This document shows, one piece after another, positions 21,080 to 30,356 of a DNA stretch of 64,000 nucleotides (position 1 is the first letter of the stretch; each line of letters begins with the position of its first letter). The stretch comes from Gammaproteobacteria bacterium (lineage in GTDB: Bacteria; Pseudomonadota; Gammaproteobacteria; 21-64-14). A program made the position numbers and the translations under genes. The stretch spans positions 103,064-167,063 of the forward strand of contig JALUXX010000053.1 of NCBI GenBank assembly GCA_027013145.1, in the 5' to 3' direction. The notes under the pieces are model-generated. The model searched no databases, was not told the DNA's origin, and was given only the letters and a program-made list of their open reading frames with translations.

Positions 21080-22921
21080 ATGTCCAACCTTCTTCACCCG
21101 CTGCTCGACCGGCGGTTGAGTCGCCGCCGTTTCGTCCAGGGGCTGGCCGCCGGTGCGGCCGCCACCGCCTTCCCGTGGCTCGCCCCCACCGCACAGGCCG
21201 CAGCGCCACGCCCGGGTCCCCACGGCCTTCCCGAACTGTCGGGCACCGAGTTCGATCTCGCGATCGAGCCGACGCCCGTGAACATCACCGGTACCCCGCG
21301 CATCGCCACGCTGGTCAACGGTCTGATCCCCGGCCCGCTGCTGCGCTGGCGGGAAGGCGACACGGTGACGCTGCGTGTCACCAACCGTCTGCCGACCTCC
21401 ACGTCGATCCATTGGCACGGCATCCTGGTACCGACGGACATGGACGGCGTGCCCGGGATCAGCTTTCCCGGCATCGCACCGGGCGAAACCTTCGTCTACC
21501 GTTTCCCCGTGCGCCAGAGCGGCACCTTCTGGTACCACAGCCACACCGGCTTCCAGGAACAGACCGGCCTGTACGGTCCGCTGATCATCGAGCCGCGCGA
21601 ACCCGACCCGGTGCGCGCCGACCGGGATTACGTCGTCATGCTCAATGACTGGACCGACGAGAACCCGAAGGACGTCTATTACCATCTCAAGGCCGGCGAA
21701 GGCTACTACAACTATCACAAGCGCACCGTCGGGGACTTCTTCCGCGACATCGCGACTAAGGGGCTGATGCCCACGCTGGAGAATCGCTGGGCCTGGGGGA
21801 TGATGCGCATGGATCCGCGCGACATCGCCGACGTCAGCGGCCGGATGATCGGTGCGACGTACACCTATCTGATCAACGGCCATCCGCCGGCGGCCAACTG
21901 GACCGGGCTGTTCCGGCGCGGCGAGAAGATCCGGCTGCGCTTCATCAACGGCTCGGCGATGACCTACTTCGACGTGCGCATTCCGGGGCTCAAGATGACC
22001 GTGGTCGCCGCCGACGGCAGCAACGTCGAGCCGGTATCGGTCGACGAGTTCCGCATCGGCGTGGCGGAGACCTATGACGTGCTCGTCGAACCCAAGGACG
22101 ACGCCTACACGATCTTCGCCCAGTCCATGGACCGCAGCGGCTACGCGCGCGGGACGCTGGCGGTCCGCGAGGGACTGAGCGTCCCGGTACCGAGGATGGA
22201 TCCCATCTTCTCGCGCACGATGACCGACATGGGAATGGGCGGGATGACCGGCATGCCGGGCATGGCGGGTACGGCCGACATGCACGCAGGCGGCATGCAC
22301 CGCCCGGGCTGGACGCCCCCGCCGGCGCCGAAGCTGCCGCACCCCGCCCCGGCCAACGCCGGCGGTCAGACGGCCTATCCGCAGCCCCAGGACGTACACC
22401 TGAAGGTCGGTCCGGAGGTGGTCTTCATCGCCGCACACCCCACCGAACGCCTCGACCGGCCCGGCGACGGGCTCAATGACAACGGCCGCCGGGTGCTCAC
22501 CTACGCCGATCTCGTGCGCCTGGATCGCGGCCCGCAGAACATCCCCTTCCATGACCGCGACCCGGACGCCGAAGTGCTGCTGCATCTGACCGGAAACATG
22601 GGCCGTTACATCTTCGGTATCAACGGTCTCACCTACGATCAGAGCCGGCCCGTCCGGTTCCCGTACGGCCAGCGCATCTGGGTGACCCTCATCAACGACA
22701 CCATGATGGAGCACCCCATCCACCTCCACGGCCTGTTCACCGAACTGGACAACACCGACGATTACCGGCGCCGGCCCCTCAAGCACACGGTCAGCGTCAA
22801 ACCGAGCGAAAAGGTTCACTACTACCTCACCGCAGACGAGCTCGGTCGCTGGGCCTACCACTGCCACCTGCTCTACCACATGGAAGCCGGCATGTTCACG
22901 TCGGCGGAGGTGAAGCGATGA
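21080..22921 (+). CDS. copA: Copper-resistance multicopper oxidase CopA
   Basis: This 613-residue Tat-exported enzyme (twin-Arg SRRRFVQGLAAG) has three cupredoxin domains. All copper motifs are present: HWHG and WYHSHT in the first domain, HPIHLHG and HCHLLYHMEAGM at the C-terminus. A Met-rich stretch near residues 375-405 (MGMGGMTGMPGM) is typical of CopA and binds copper in the periplasm. The enzyme oxidises Cu(I) and sequesters copper. Its stop overlaps the copB start (ATGA). ATG 21080 follows GAGGAGCG. Confidence 0.96.
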   Translation: MSNLLHPLLDRRLSRRRFVQGLAAGAAATAFPWLAPTAQAAAPRPGPHGLPELSGTEFDLAIEPTPVNITGTPRIATLVNGLIPGPLLRWREGDTVTLRVTNRLPTSTSIHWHGILVPTDMDGVPGISFPGIAPGETFVYRFPVRQSGTFWYHSHTGFQEQTGLYGPLIIEPREPDPVRADRDYVVMLNDWTDENPKDVYYHLKAGEGYYNYHKRTVGDFFRDIATKGLMPTLENRWAWGMMRMDPRDIADVSGRMIGATYTYLINGHPPAANWTGLFRRGEKIRLRFINGSAMTYFDVRIPGLKMTVVAADGSNVEPVSVDEFRIGVAETYDVLVEPKDDAYTIFAQSMDRSGYARGTLAVREGLSVPVPRMDPIFSRTMTDMGMGGMTGMPGMAGTADMHAGGMHRPGWTPPPAPKLPHPAPANAGGQTAYPQPQDVHLKVGPEVVFIAAHPTERLDRPGDGLNDNGRRVLTYADLVRLDRGPQNIPFHDRDPDAEVLLHLTGNMGRYIFGINGLTYDQSRPVRFPYGQRIWVTLINDTMMEHPIHLHGLFTELDNTDDYRRRPLKHTVSVKPSEKVHYYLTADELGRWAYHCHLLYHMEAGMFTSAEVKR

Positions 22922-23673
22922 TCTCGCGCAAAAGACTGCTGATCGGGGCCCTGGTCGCCGCCGCGGGGCTTGGCGTGCCGCCGCTGTCGCACGCCCAGCA
23001 ACCGACGCGCCCGGGCTGGCCCCAACCCGTCGACAACAACCTTTCCTTCGGCTACGCGGCCCTCAATCAAAACGAGTTGCGCACCGGCGACGGCCACAGC
23101 ACCTATCGTTGGGACGGGGAAGGCTGGTACGGAGGCAATATCAACCGCGTCTGGTTCAAGACCGAGGGAAATCTGAACACCGACGGCGGGGTGGTCGACG
23201 AGGCCGAGATCCAGGCCTTGTACTCGCGTGCGGTCTCGCCGTTCTTCAACCTTCAGACCGGCGTGCGCTACGACATCAAGCCGAACCCCTCCCGGGTTTG
23301 GGGCGCCTTCGGTGTCGAAGGGCTCGCACCCCTCTACTGGGAGATCGGCGCCTTCGGCTTCGTCCGCGGGGGCGGCCACTTCGCGGCGCGGCTCGAGGGT
23401 TACCACGATTTCTACCTGACGCAGCGACTGGTGCTGCAGCCGCAGTTCGAACTGAACTTCTACAGCAAGTCGGACCCGCGGACCGGTACCGGATCGGGCT
23501 TGGCGGACCTCGACTCGGGCCTGCGCCTGCGCTACGAGATCCGACGCCAGTTCGCCCCGTACATCGGCGTCACCTACCAGAACAAGTACGGGCGAACCGC
23601 CACCTATGCGCGCGCGGAAGGCGCCCCCGTGGAGGAACTGCGGTTCGTGGCCGGCATCCGCGTGTGGTACTGA
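22918..23673 (+). CDS. copB: Copper-resistance outer-membrane protein CopB
   Basis: The 251-residue protein has a signal peptide (cleavage near SHAQQ) and a beta-barrel pattern ending VWY. Segments WYGGNINRVWFKTEGN and GVRYDIKP are characteristic of CopB. The N-terminal Met/His-rich region seen in many CopB proteins is missing, so this is a short form. It is translationally coupled to copA by a four-base overlap. Confidence 0.93.
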   Translation: MISRKRLLIGALVAAAGLGVPPLSHAQQPTRPGWPQPVDNNLSFGYAALNQNELRTGDGHSTYRWDGEGWYGGNINRVWFKTEGNLNTDGGVVDEAEIQALYSRAVSPFFNLQTGVRYDIKPNPSRVWGAFGVEGLAPLYWEIGAFGFVRGGGHFAARLEGYHDFYLTQRLVLQPQFELNFYSKSDPRTGTGSGLADLDSGLRLRYEIRRQFAPYIGVTYQNKYGRTATYARAEGAPVEELRFVAGIRVWY

Positions 23674-23734
23674 CGGTGCGCTGGCTCAGCGACCGGAAAC
23701 CGTGGATCGCGCCGATGTCATTTCGATCCGACGT

Positions 23735-24000
23735 CGGCGGCGGGCCAAGGCCCGCCCTACCGGGGGCCGGGTCGGCGTGGGGGGGGGGTACCGTAGGGCC
23801 GGGCTTGCCCGGCCTACCGGCCGACGCCGCGGATCGGTGCGACATGGTTCGGATCGGCCATCGTCGGCGGGCCAAGGCCCGCCCTACGGGGGGCCGGGTC
23901 GGCATGGGCGGTAGCGTAGGGCCGGGCTTGCCCGGCCTACCGTCCGACGCCGCGGATCGATGTGACATTGACTGGATAGGCACCGCCGGCGGGCCAAGGC
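23735..24000. repeat. Intergenic GTAGGGCGGGCC-type palindromic repeats
   Basis: Two successive units of roughly 130 bases each hold a palindrome GGGCCAAGGCCC-GCCCTAC and a second GTAGGGCCGGGCTTGCCCGGCCTAC, joined by related spacers. This fills the gap after copB. The family also occurs near 37.1-37.5, 42.1-42.2 and 47.8-48.2 kb. Confidence 0.8.
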
Positions 24001-24046
24001 GCGCCCGGTGCCCCATTGACGCCAAAGGTACCGCAGGAGGTCGATC

Positions 24047-24985
24047 GTGAACCACGAAGAATGGGTTTGGACCGAAGGCCAGCGGCGTACGCTTGCCGTA
24101 TTGCGTGTCGTCTTCGGATTGATCTGGGTCCTGAACATCTGGTTCCATCTGCACGGGGCCTATCTCGACCACTACCTCGACGGTTATCGGGCCGCGATGC
24201 AGGGCCAACCGGGGTGGTTGCAGGGGTGGATCGGGACGGTGTCCGCGGGGATCAGCGGGATCGGGCCGCGTGCGGTGGCGCTGGCGAGTGTCGCACTCGA
24301 GGCCTTCGTCGCATTCACCCTGCTCACCGGCCGGGCCGGGCGCGCGGGCGCCTGGACCGGGCTCGTCTACTGCGCGTTCATGTGGTCGACGGTCGGCGGC
24401 CTCGGCGGACCGATCACCCCCGGCTATACCGATCCCGGTCCGTGGCCGCCCTACCTCATCGGCTTCGTGCTCATTCTCGAGACCCGGGCGTGGCAGTTTC
24501 CGCGTGGGGAGGCCGCGACGCGCTGGGCCCGCGATCCCGTCGCGATCGGGCGCCTGCTGTTCGGCGCCTTGTGGGCGTTCGAGGCGTACTGGAAGTGGCA
24601 CCCGGCCTTCCTGACCGGCTTTCTCGGTTACCTGGTCCCCGCCGCGCACGGACAGCCCGCTTGGATCGCCGCCTACATCGACGCGATCACGGACGTGGTC
24701 CGCATGGTGGGCCCGCTCGTCGTCGGCGTGGTCACGGCAGTGCTCGAAACGCTGATCGCCGCAAGCCTGCTCAGCGGGCGGCTCCTGCGCTATGGGCTCG
24801 TCCTCGGGGCCCTGTGGTCGATGGGAATCTGGACCACGGCCGAGGGCTGGGGCGGGCCGTACGGCCACGGGTTCAGCTCCAGCCCCATGCCCGGGGACAT
24901 CTTCGGCAACGCCGTCAACTATGCGCTCCTGTTCGTGTTCCTGGTGGCCGTCTACCGGAACCGCTGGCGGTCGGTGCCGGTGTGA
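24047..24985 (+). CDS. DoxX-like membrane protein with internal duplication
   Basis: The 312-residue product has about eight hydrophobic helices in two similar halves. Each half begins with an R(V/L)(V/L)FGL/AL-W type helix (RVVFGLIWVLN near residue 20; RLLFGALWAFEAYWKWHP near residue 168) and ends with a GPITPGYTD or GPYGHGF loop. This is the DoxX/DoxD pattern repeated twice. DoxD serves thiosulfate:quinone oxidoreductase in some organisms, but no DoxA domain is present. The function is unknown. RBS is AGGAGG before GTG/ATG at 24047. Confidence 0.6.
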   Translation: MNHEEWVWTEGQRRTLAVLRVVFGLIWVLNIWFHLHGAYLDHYLDGYRAAMQGQPGWLQGWIGTVSAGISGIGPRAVALASVALEAFVAFTLLTGRAGRAGAWTGLVYCAFMWSTVGGLGGPITPGYTDPGPWPPYLIGFVLILETRAWQFPRGEAATRWARDPVAIGRLLFGALWAFEAYWKWHPAFLTGFLGYLVPAAHGQPAWIAAYIDAITDVVRMVGPLVVGVVTAVLETLIAASLLSGRLLRYGLVLGALWSMGIWTTAEGWGGPYGHGFSSSPMPGDIFGNAVNYALLFVFLVAVYRNRWRSVPV

Positions 24986-25186
24986 TCGCTTCGCCGCGGG
25001 GCTGCCGGGCGGCGCCCACGGCGGTATAGTATCCGACGGTGGTGCCGGAATCCGGGCCGTACCACGGGGCGCGCGCACGGCGCCGGGGGATTCTCCCGTT
25101 CAGTTGGAGAGAACTGCCATGGGTCGGTTTCCGTCCACGGTATCGAGTTCCCACGCGCATCGCGCGCGCCGGTCGCCTGTCCCGTC

Positions 25187-26863
25187 ATGAAACGCTCCAC
25201 GCGCGGCCTGCTCTACCTGGCCGCCATCCTGCCCGCCGCTCTCCTTCTGCTGGCGTTCTCCTATCAGCTCGGGATGCACTATCTCGAGGGGCAAAACCGC
25301 GACTTCTGGACCAGTCTGGAGTGGGCCGCGGAGACCTTGACCACCATCGGCTACAGCGACTCCCACTGGCACAGCCCGGTGATGGTGCTGTTCGTGGTCA
25401 TCGCCCAGTTCATGGGCGTGTTCCTGGTGTTCATGGTCTTCCCCCTCTACGTGCTGCCGTTCATCGAGGAGCGCTTCGAGGCCCGGCTCCCCGTCACCCT
25501 GCCCAGGATCGACGGCCGACGCTGGGTCTTCATCTACCGCTACGGACCGGCGGTCGCGATGCTGATCGACGACCTGCGCCGGTTCGGACGCCGGGTGGTG
25601 ATACTGGAGGAGGACGCGGCGACGGCGCGCCGCCTGCTCGGGCTCGGCCTGAACGTGGTCCACGCGAGCCTCGGCGACGAACACCTCGACCTCTCCCCGC
25701 TGCTCGGCGCCGAGGCGATCGTCGCCAACGGCGAGGACCACGACAACGCCGCGATGATCTTCATCGCACGCGAGGCCGGCTTCCAGGGTCGCATCTACGC
25801 CATGGTCGACGAACCACTGCACCGCGACCTGATCGCCAAGGCGGGCGCCGATGCGGTCTACACACCGCGCCACGTGCTCGCCGCCGCGCTGGCGGCGAAG
25901 GCCGGGCGCCGTCTCCTCTCGCGCGTGAGCGGGCTGCAGCAGCTCGGCTCGCAGGTCACGGTCACCGAGATGCGTATCCATCCCGACAGCCCGCTGGCCG
26001 GGCGCGCCCTCGCCGAGGTGCAACTGCGCGAACGCTTCGGCGTCAACATCATCGGGCAGTGGGTCGACGGGGAGTTCCAGCCCGGAATCAGCGGGCGGGA
26101 GCGGCTCGCCCCCGGCGCGATCATCGTCGCCATCGGCAGCCCCCGCGGCATCGCGCGCCTCGGCGAGATCGCCACCCCGCTCAAACAGGGCGGTGCGATC
26201 GTCGTGCTCGGCTACGGCGAGGTGGGCCGCAAGATCGTCGAACTGCTGCGCGACACGGGTGAGCGCACCACGGTCATCGACGTACAGGCGCGCCCGGGTG
26301 TGGACGTGGTCGGCAACGCGCTGGAACAGGCCACGCTCGAACGCGCCGGTGTACGCGAGGCCGGCGCGGTGGTGCTCGCGCTGAGCAACGACAACGAGGC
26401 GCTGTTCGCCGCCTCGGTGATCCGCGGCTACGCTCCCCAGGTCCCGCTGATCGCCCGCGTCAACCAGGCCCAGACGGTCAAACGCCTGTATCGGGTCGGG
26501 ACCGACTTCGCGCTCTCGATCAGCCAAGTCGCGGGCCCTCTGCTCGCCCGGCAGATGCTCGGCGAGACCTACGTCAGCCTCGAGCCCACGGTGAAGGTGG
26601 TCGGTATTGACGCCTCGTCGCTCGCCGGTCGGCACCCGCTGCAGACCGGCATCCGCGAGCGCTGCGGGGCGCTGGTCGTCGCACTCGAACGCGACGGCAA
26701 ACTGATCGTGGAGTTCGACGAGGAGGAGCGGCTCGCGCCGGGCGATGCGCTGTTCCTGTGCGGCGCCCCGGAGGCCCTGGAAGACTGCTTCGACGCCTTC
26801 CCCGCCCTGCGCCCGCGCAGCCCGGAGCCGGCGAACGTCCCGGGCGCGGCGCAGTCCAACTGA
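25187..26863 (+). CDS. Two-helix K+ channel with two RCK (TrkA) modules
   Basis: The 558-residue protein starts with two membrane helices around a pore loop carrying TIGYSD, a K+ selectivity filter variant. It continues with RCK/TrkA-N and TrkA-C modules in tandem: RYGPAVAMLIDDL..., then a TrkA-C like EMRIHPDSPLAGR, a second NAD-binding fold IVVLGYGEVGRKIVELL, and a second TrkA-C. Such channels are gated by ions or nucleotides. The layout resembles Kch/MthK-type proteins with duplicated cytoplasmic gating domains. It is a single gene with a possible promoter near TATAGT at 25024. Confidence 0.88.
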   Translation: MKRSTRGLLYLAAILPAALLLLAFSYQLGMHYLEGQNRDFWTSLEWAAETLTTIGYSDSHWHSPVMVLFVVIAQFMGVFLVFMVFPLYVLPFIEERFEARLPVTLPRIDGRRWVFIYRYGPAVAMLIDDLRRFGRRVVILEEDAATARRLLGLGLNVVHASLGDEHLDLSPLLGAEAIVANGEDHDNAAMIFIAREAGFQGRIYAMVDEPLHRDLIAKAGADAVYTPRHVLAAALAAKAGRRLLSRVSGLQQLGSQVTVTEMRIHPDSPLAGRALAEVQLRERFGVNIIGQWVDGEFQPGISGRERLAPGAIIVAIGSPRGIARLGEIATPLKQGGAIVVLGYGEVGRKIVELLRDTGERTTVIDVQARPGVDVVGNALEQATLERAGVREAGAVVLALSNDNEALFAASVIRGYAPQVPLIARVNQAQTVKRLYRVGTDFALSISQVAGPLLARQMLGETYVSLEPTVKVVGIDASSLAGRHPLQTGIRERCGALVVALERDGKLIVEFDEEERLAPGDALFLCGAPEALEDCFDAFPALRPRSPEPANVPGAAQSN

Positions 26864-27028
26864 CTACGGGGCGCGAGTGGCGCGCTTCGGCGACGGGAGG
26901 GGAGCGGGCGTGGGGCGCCGCGGAACCGCACCGGCCGGGCGGAATACCGTCGCATGCCGGGGAGTCTCTTTGCTTACGGCCCACCCACCGCGGCGATCGA
27001 CAAGCCGCCGGGCGCATCGGAGGATGCC

Positions 27029-27580
27029 ATGACGATCCCGAATACGAGACGCGGAATGCAACCGTTGCGGGCCCTGCTCCTGGTCGCGGCACTGTGCACG
27101 GTGGTCTCGGCGCAGGCGGCGGACAAGGACACGGCCCGCACCCTGCCCGAGTTCCCCGGCGTGATGTCGATCCCGGTAGGAAAGAATTTGAACTACGGCG
27201 GCTTCTTCAAGAAGCATCAGCCCGTCAAGATCGTCTTCGGGGTCAGCGATCCGACGGGGCAGATGCGCGAATCGCTGACCAACGCCTCGCTGATCATCCG
27301 CTACCTCAAGGACCGCGGCTACCGCTACCACATCGAATTCGTGCTCTACGGCAAGGCGGTGCTCGCCGCCGATATGTGGAATCAGAAGTACGGCGGCTTC
27401 AACGACCTCATGGAAGCGCTGCACAAGCAGGGCGTACAGTTCCGGGTGTGTCACAACTCGATGTACACGCTGAAGGTCAAATCGAGCGACATCCACTCCT
27501 ACATGAAAATCATCCCCGCCGGCATCCTCGAGTTGGCGAAGAAGCAGATGCAGGGCTACGCCTACATCAGCAACCGCTGA
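27029..27580 (+). CDS. Exported DsrE-family protein
   Basis: The 183-residue protein has an N-terminal signal (hydrophobic ALLLVAALCTVVSAQAAD) and a DsrE/DsrF-like fold. It contains KIVFGVSDPTG, a variable strand IEFVLYGKAV, and GVQFRVCHNSMY with the one conserved Cys. Most DsrE proteins are cytoplasmic sulfur carriers; exported forms are less understood. ATG 27029 has GGAGGATGCC upstream. The protein is related in layout to the exported DsrE at 53536. Confidence 0.85.
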   Translation: MTIPNTRRGMQPLRALLLVAALCTVVSAQAADKDTARTLPEFPGVMSIPVGKNLNYGGFFKKHQPVKIVFGVSDPTGQMRESLTNASLIIRYLKDRGYRYHIEFVLYGKAVLAADMWNQKYGGFNDLMEALHKQGVQFRVCHNSMYTLKVKSSDIHSYMKIIPAGILELAKKQMQGYAYISNR

Positions 27581-27685
27581 CGCGGCATCCGGCCCGGCGG
27601 CCGAAGGCCGGTGTCGGTACTGTGCTTGCGGACCCTGAAGGGGGGCGCGGGATCGTTGCGAGGCGCCGCCGCGGCCGCCCCGCCG

Positions 27686-28657
27686 CTACCGTCCGCCCCG
27701 CGCCCGCCAGACCTCCACGCGGTCGTCGATCAGGTTCGTGGTGTAGACGGTACCGTCGGGCGCGACCGCGACGCCGGTCTCCGTGTAGCCCGGACCGCGG
27801 TGCACGGTACCGAAGGCGGTCAGGAAGCGGCCTTCGGGCGTGAACTTCTGAATGCGGTCGTTCTCCTGGTCGGCGACGAAGACGGCGCCGCGCGGGCCGA
27901 TGGCCACGGCGGTCGGCGTGCGGAACCAGCCGTTGAACGGGCCGCGGAGGTTGGCCGCGAACGGTCCGCCCCACTTGCGCAGGAAGCGCCCGTCGGCGGC
28001 GAACACCTGGATGCGGTCGTTGTACCCGTCGGCGACGTACACGCTGCCGTCGGGCGCGACCGCGACGTCGATCGGGTAGTTGAACCAGCCGGCCGGGACG
28101 TAGCCCTTTTTGCCGGTATGGCCCCACTGCCGCAGGAAGCGGCCGTCCGGGGCGAGTTCCTGCACGCGCTGATTGTAGAAATCGGCGACGAAGACGTTAC
28201 CCTTCGGCCCCACCGCGACCCCCGCCGGGGAGTTGAACTCGCCCGGTGCGGAGCCCGATCGGCCGGGAGTGCCGAAGGTGCGCAACAGGCGTCCGTCGGA
28301 CGAGAACACGAGGACATCGTCGTTCCAGTAGTCGGCCGCATAGACCCTCCCGCCGGCCGCCGCGAGGTTCATCGGCCGGCCGCGGTCCGGCACCTCGATC
28401 GAGCGCAGGAAACGCCCGTCCGGCGTGAAGACCTGGATGCGGTGGTTCAGGGAATCCGCGACGGAGACGCGACCCGCATCGAAGGCAATGCCGATCGGGT
28501 TGCGAAAGCGCCCGGGCGCGGTCCCCGCCCCGCCCCAGCTCCCTACCCGCCGATAGGGCGCTTCCACTGCGGCGGGGAACCACGCCCGCCCGGCCGCGAC
28601 GCCGAGAACGACCAGCACCGCGGCGAGGCCCCAGCCGATCCGCGCCGCGCGGTTCAT
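27686..28657 (-). CDS. Exported NHL-repeat beta-propeller protein
   Basis: The 323-residue product has one N-terminal hydrophobic anchor or signal and about six NHL repeats. Each has the pattern PxGVAVxPDGxVYVADxYNDRIQVFxxDGRFLRxWG. NHL propellers bind proteins or ligands and are often extracytoplasmic. It lies 101 bases downstream of the outer-membrane barrel gene on the same strand and could be the last gene of that operon. Its function is unknown. Confidence 0.85.
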   Translation of the reverse strand: MNRAARIGWGLAAVLVVLGVAAGRAWFPAAVEAPYRRVGSWGGAGTAPGRFRNPIGIAFDAGRVSVADSLNHRIQVFTPDGRFLRSIEVPDRGRPMNLAAAGGRVYAADYWNDDVLVFSSDGRLLRTFGTPGRSGSAPGEFNSPAGVAVGPKGNVFVADFYNQRVQELAPDGRFLRQWGHTGKKGYVPAGWFNYPIDVAVAPDGSVYVADGYNDRIQVFAADGRFLRKWGGPFAANLRGPFNGWFRTPTAVAIGPRGAVFVADQENDRIQKFTPEGRFLTAFGTVHRGPGYTETGVAVAPDGTVYTTNLIDDRVEVWRARGGR

Positions 28658-28758
28658 GGACGTCCCCGGCGCGACCGCCCGTGCGGTTGCGCTGCCGATG
28701 TTGAATCCCAGCTCACGGTCGGTTCACCGAACGGTTCGATCACGGCAATCGCTCCTGC

Positions 28759-29673
28759 TCAGAAATTCACGCGAAATCCGGCGCGGACGGTATAGTCGCC
28801 GCGCAATGCGGTGCCGTTGAGGTTCTGCGCCACCGGCACCTGCACGGCCGCCTCCAGGATCCACTTGCGGGTGACGTACTGCAGGCCCGGCGCCAGCGCC
28901 AGCGTGGTCCCGCCCGAGTCGGGATCCGGCACCCCGCCGGCCTCGTTGCGCGCCTGGTGGACCAGATTGAACTCCAACACGCCGTAGACGAACGCCGGCA
29001 GACCGGCGCCGAGGTGCCAGGGCCACAGGCGGTACTGGACGGAGCCGTCCAGTTCGGCGACGTCGCCGAAGCGGAAGCCATCGGCGGCGGTGTTGGCCTG
29101 ATAGCGGAACTGCCCGTCGAGTTCGTAGCGCAGTGTCTGGTAGGTGGAGGCGACCCCCACCACCGGATCCCAGGCGCCGGTGCCGGGCTGAAGCGGGCGC
29201 GGCAACGCCCCCATGCCGTCCCGTCGCGCGTCGTCGCCGCTCGGCATCTGCACCCCCGCGAAAGGGGCCACGCGGAAGTTGACACCGGCGCCGTCGTACC
29301 GGTACGCGGTATAGCGCCCCAGCAACGTGAAGTCGCCGAAACCGCCGCCGCTGCTGCGGGCGACCCGGCCCGCGCCGGTGTCGAGCTCCAGCCGTTTGTC
29401 GAGATACGGAAGAATGCCGAACAGCGCCAGATCCGGCGTCGCCCCCCAGGCGAGCACAGAGACGGCGGCACTCGCGCGCAGGGAACGCCGCGCCGGGGTC
29501 GGGTCGCCGCCCGCCTCCATGCGCAGAAACTGTTCGCGAAAGATGAACCGCCCGACGGCGACCGGCAACGCGGTGTTGAAGGTGATCGGCGCCGCCTGCG
29601 CCCCGGTCGCCAGCGACAAGGCGCACAGCGCGAACGCCGCCGCTCCCGGGGCGGACACGCGCTTACCGGTCAC
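28759..29673 (-). CDS. Outer-membrane beta-barrel protein, module 1
   Basis: This protein of about 304 residues has a signal peptide (FALCALSLATGAQAAP) and a barrel-like alternation ending in FRVNF. It resembles the broad family of Phenol_MetA_deg-type transporter barrels. The start is GTG 29673, spaced well after AGAGG, or GTG 29679. It overlaps or abuts the stop of the upstream HMA gene, so both are cotranscribed from the ZntR-like promoter at 30081-30111. Presumably it lets metal leave the periplasm, which is inference. Confidence 0.75.
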   Translation of the reverse strand: MTGKRVSAPGAAAFALCALSLATGAQAAPITFNTALPVAVGRFIFREQFLRMEAGGDPTPARRSLRASAAVSVLAWGATPDLALFGILPYLDKRLELDTGAGRVARSSGGGFGDFTLLGRYTAYRYDGAGVNFRVAPFAGVQMPSGDDARRDGMGALPRPLQPGTGAWDPVVGVASTYQTLRYELDGQFRYQANTAADGFRFGDVAELDGSVQYRLWPWHLGAGLPAFVYGVLEFNLVHQARNEAGGVPDPDSGGTTLALAPGLQYVTRKWILEAAVQVPVAQNLNGTALRGDYTVRAGFRVNF

Positions 29674-29675
29674 GT

Positions 29676-30014
29676 TCACCTCTTCGTACCGGCGGGCTCG
29701 AACCCCTTGAGGGTGAAGCCCGCGGCGCGCACCGCCTTGCGCACCTCGCCGGCCTTCAGGGTGGCCCCCGGTTTCATGGTCACCGTCACGGTCTCGGAGC
29801 GAAGGTCCGTATGTACCTTGCGCACCCCCGGAAGGCGGCTGAGCTTCTTCTCGATCCCGTACGCGCAGAAGGGACAGGCGAGACCCTCGACGTGGACGCG
29901 ATACAGCGGCAGCGGCACGGGAGTTGCGGGCGCCGCCGACAGCGGCGTCGTCACAGCGCCACCCGCCAGGCCCGCCAGCAGCACGGTGGCGAACGCGGAA
30001 CGGAGACGATTCAT
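29676..30014 (-). CDS. Exported HMA-domain metal-binding protein, module 1
   Basis: The 112-residue protein has a signal peptide and one heavy-metal-associated domain. The metal site is LACPFCAYGIEKKL with Cys47 and Cys50. It differs from usual GMTCxxC by lacking the Met and by the following AYG, shared with the HMA proteins at 34219 and 36130. It is placed in the periplasm. A strong GAGGAGG precedes ATG 30014. It is the first gene after the minus-strand ZntR-like promoter. Confidence 0.88.
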   Translation of the reverse strand: MNRLRSAFATVLLAGLAGGAVTTPLSAAPATPVPLPLYRVHVEGLACPFCAYGIEKKLSRLPGVRKVHTDLRSETVTVTMKPGATLKAGEVRKAVRAAGFTLKGFEPAGTKR

Positions 30015-30080
30015 GGCGATCCTCCTCGGCCGCGCGCGACCGGCAGGCGGCCGACCCGCCACGGGCCGAACCGGGGAAGG

Positions 30081-30111
30081 ACCTTATCCCTGGAGGGTGA
30101 TCCAGATGCAA
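30081..30111 (-). promoter_or_regulatory. ZntR-like MerR-type promoter for the minus-strand module 1
   Basis: Read on the minus strand: TTGCAT (30111-30106), a 19-base spacer containing CTGGATCACCCTCCAG, then TAAGGT (30086-30081). The long spacer with a dyad between -35 and -10 is the mark of MerR-family control. CTGGA-N6-TCCAG closely resembles the E. coli ZntR operator. Confidence 0.85.
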
Positions 30112-30171
30112 GTCCTGGCCGTTCCCCCTGCGCGGTCCCCGTCCCAGCCTCCGGTCCCATGCCCCGGGCCC

Positions 30172-30202
30172 TTGCATCTGGAGCGGGCTCCAGGCGTAGG
30201 GT
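30172..30202 (+). promoter_or_regulatory. ZntR-like MerR-type promoter for the P-type ATPase
   Basis: TTGCAT (30172-30177), 19 bases with the perfect dyad CTGGAG-CGGG-CTCCAG, and TAGGGT (30197-30202). It drives the ATPase gene, leaving a leader of about 150 bases. Confidence 0.87.
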
Positions 30203-30356
30203 CCCGATCACAAGTCCCGTACGGCATCCGCCGTCGCAGGCTGCGGCCAGCCCGGCGCGGGCACGACCGCCGCCGGGGCGCTCGACCCGGATCCCACGAT
30301 GGACCGGCGCCGTACCGGCGGCACTGGGATTGTGGTCGACCTGCAGGAGGTGCAAC

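Noticed and set aside
20498..22879. A 793-codon minus-strand frame over copA
   Set aside because: It is antisense to a clear multicopper oxidase with all motifs, and has no recognisable domains.
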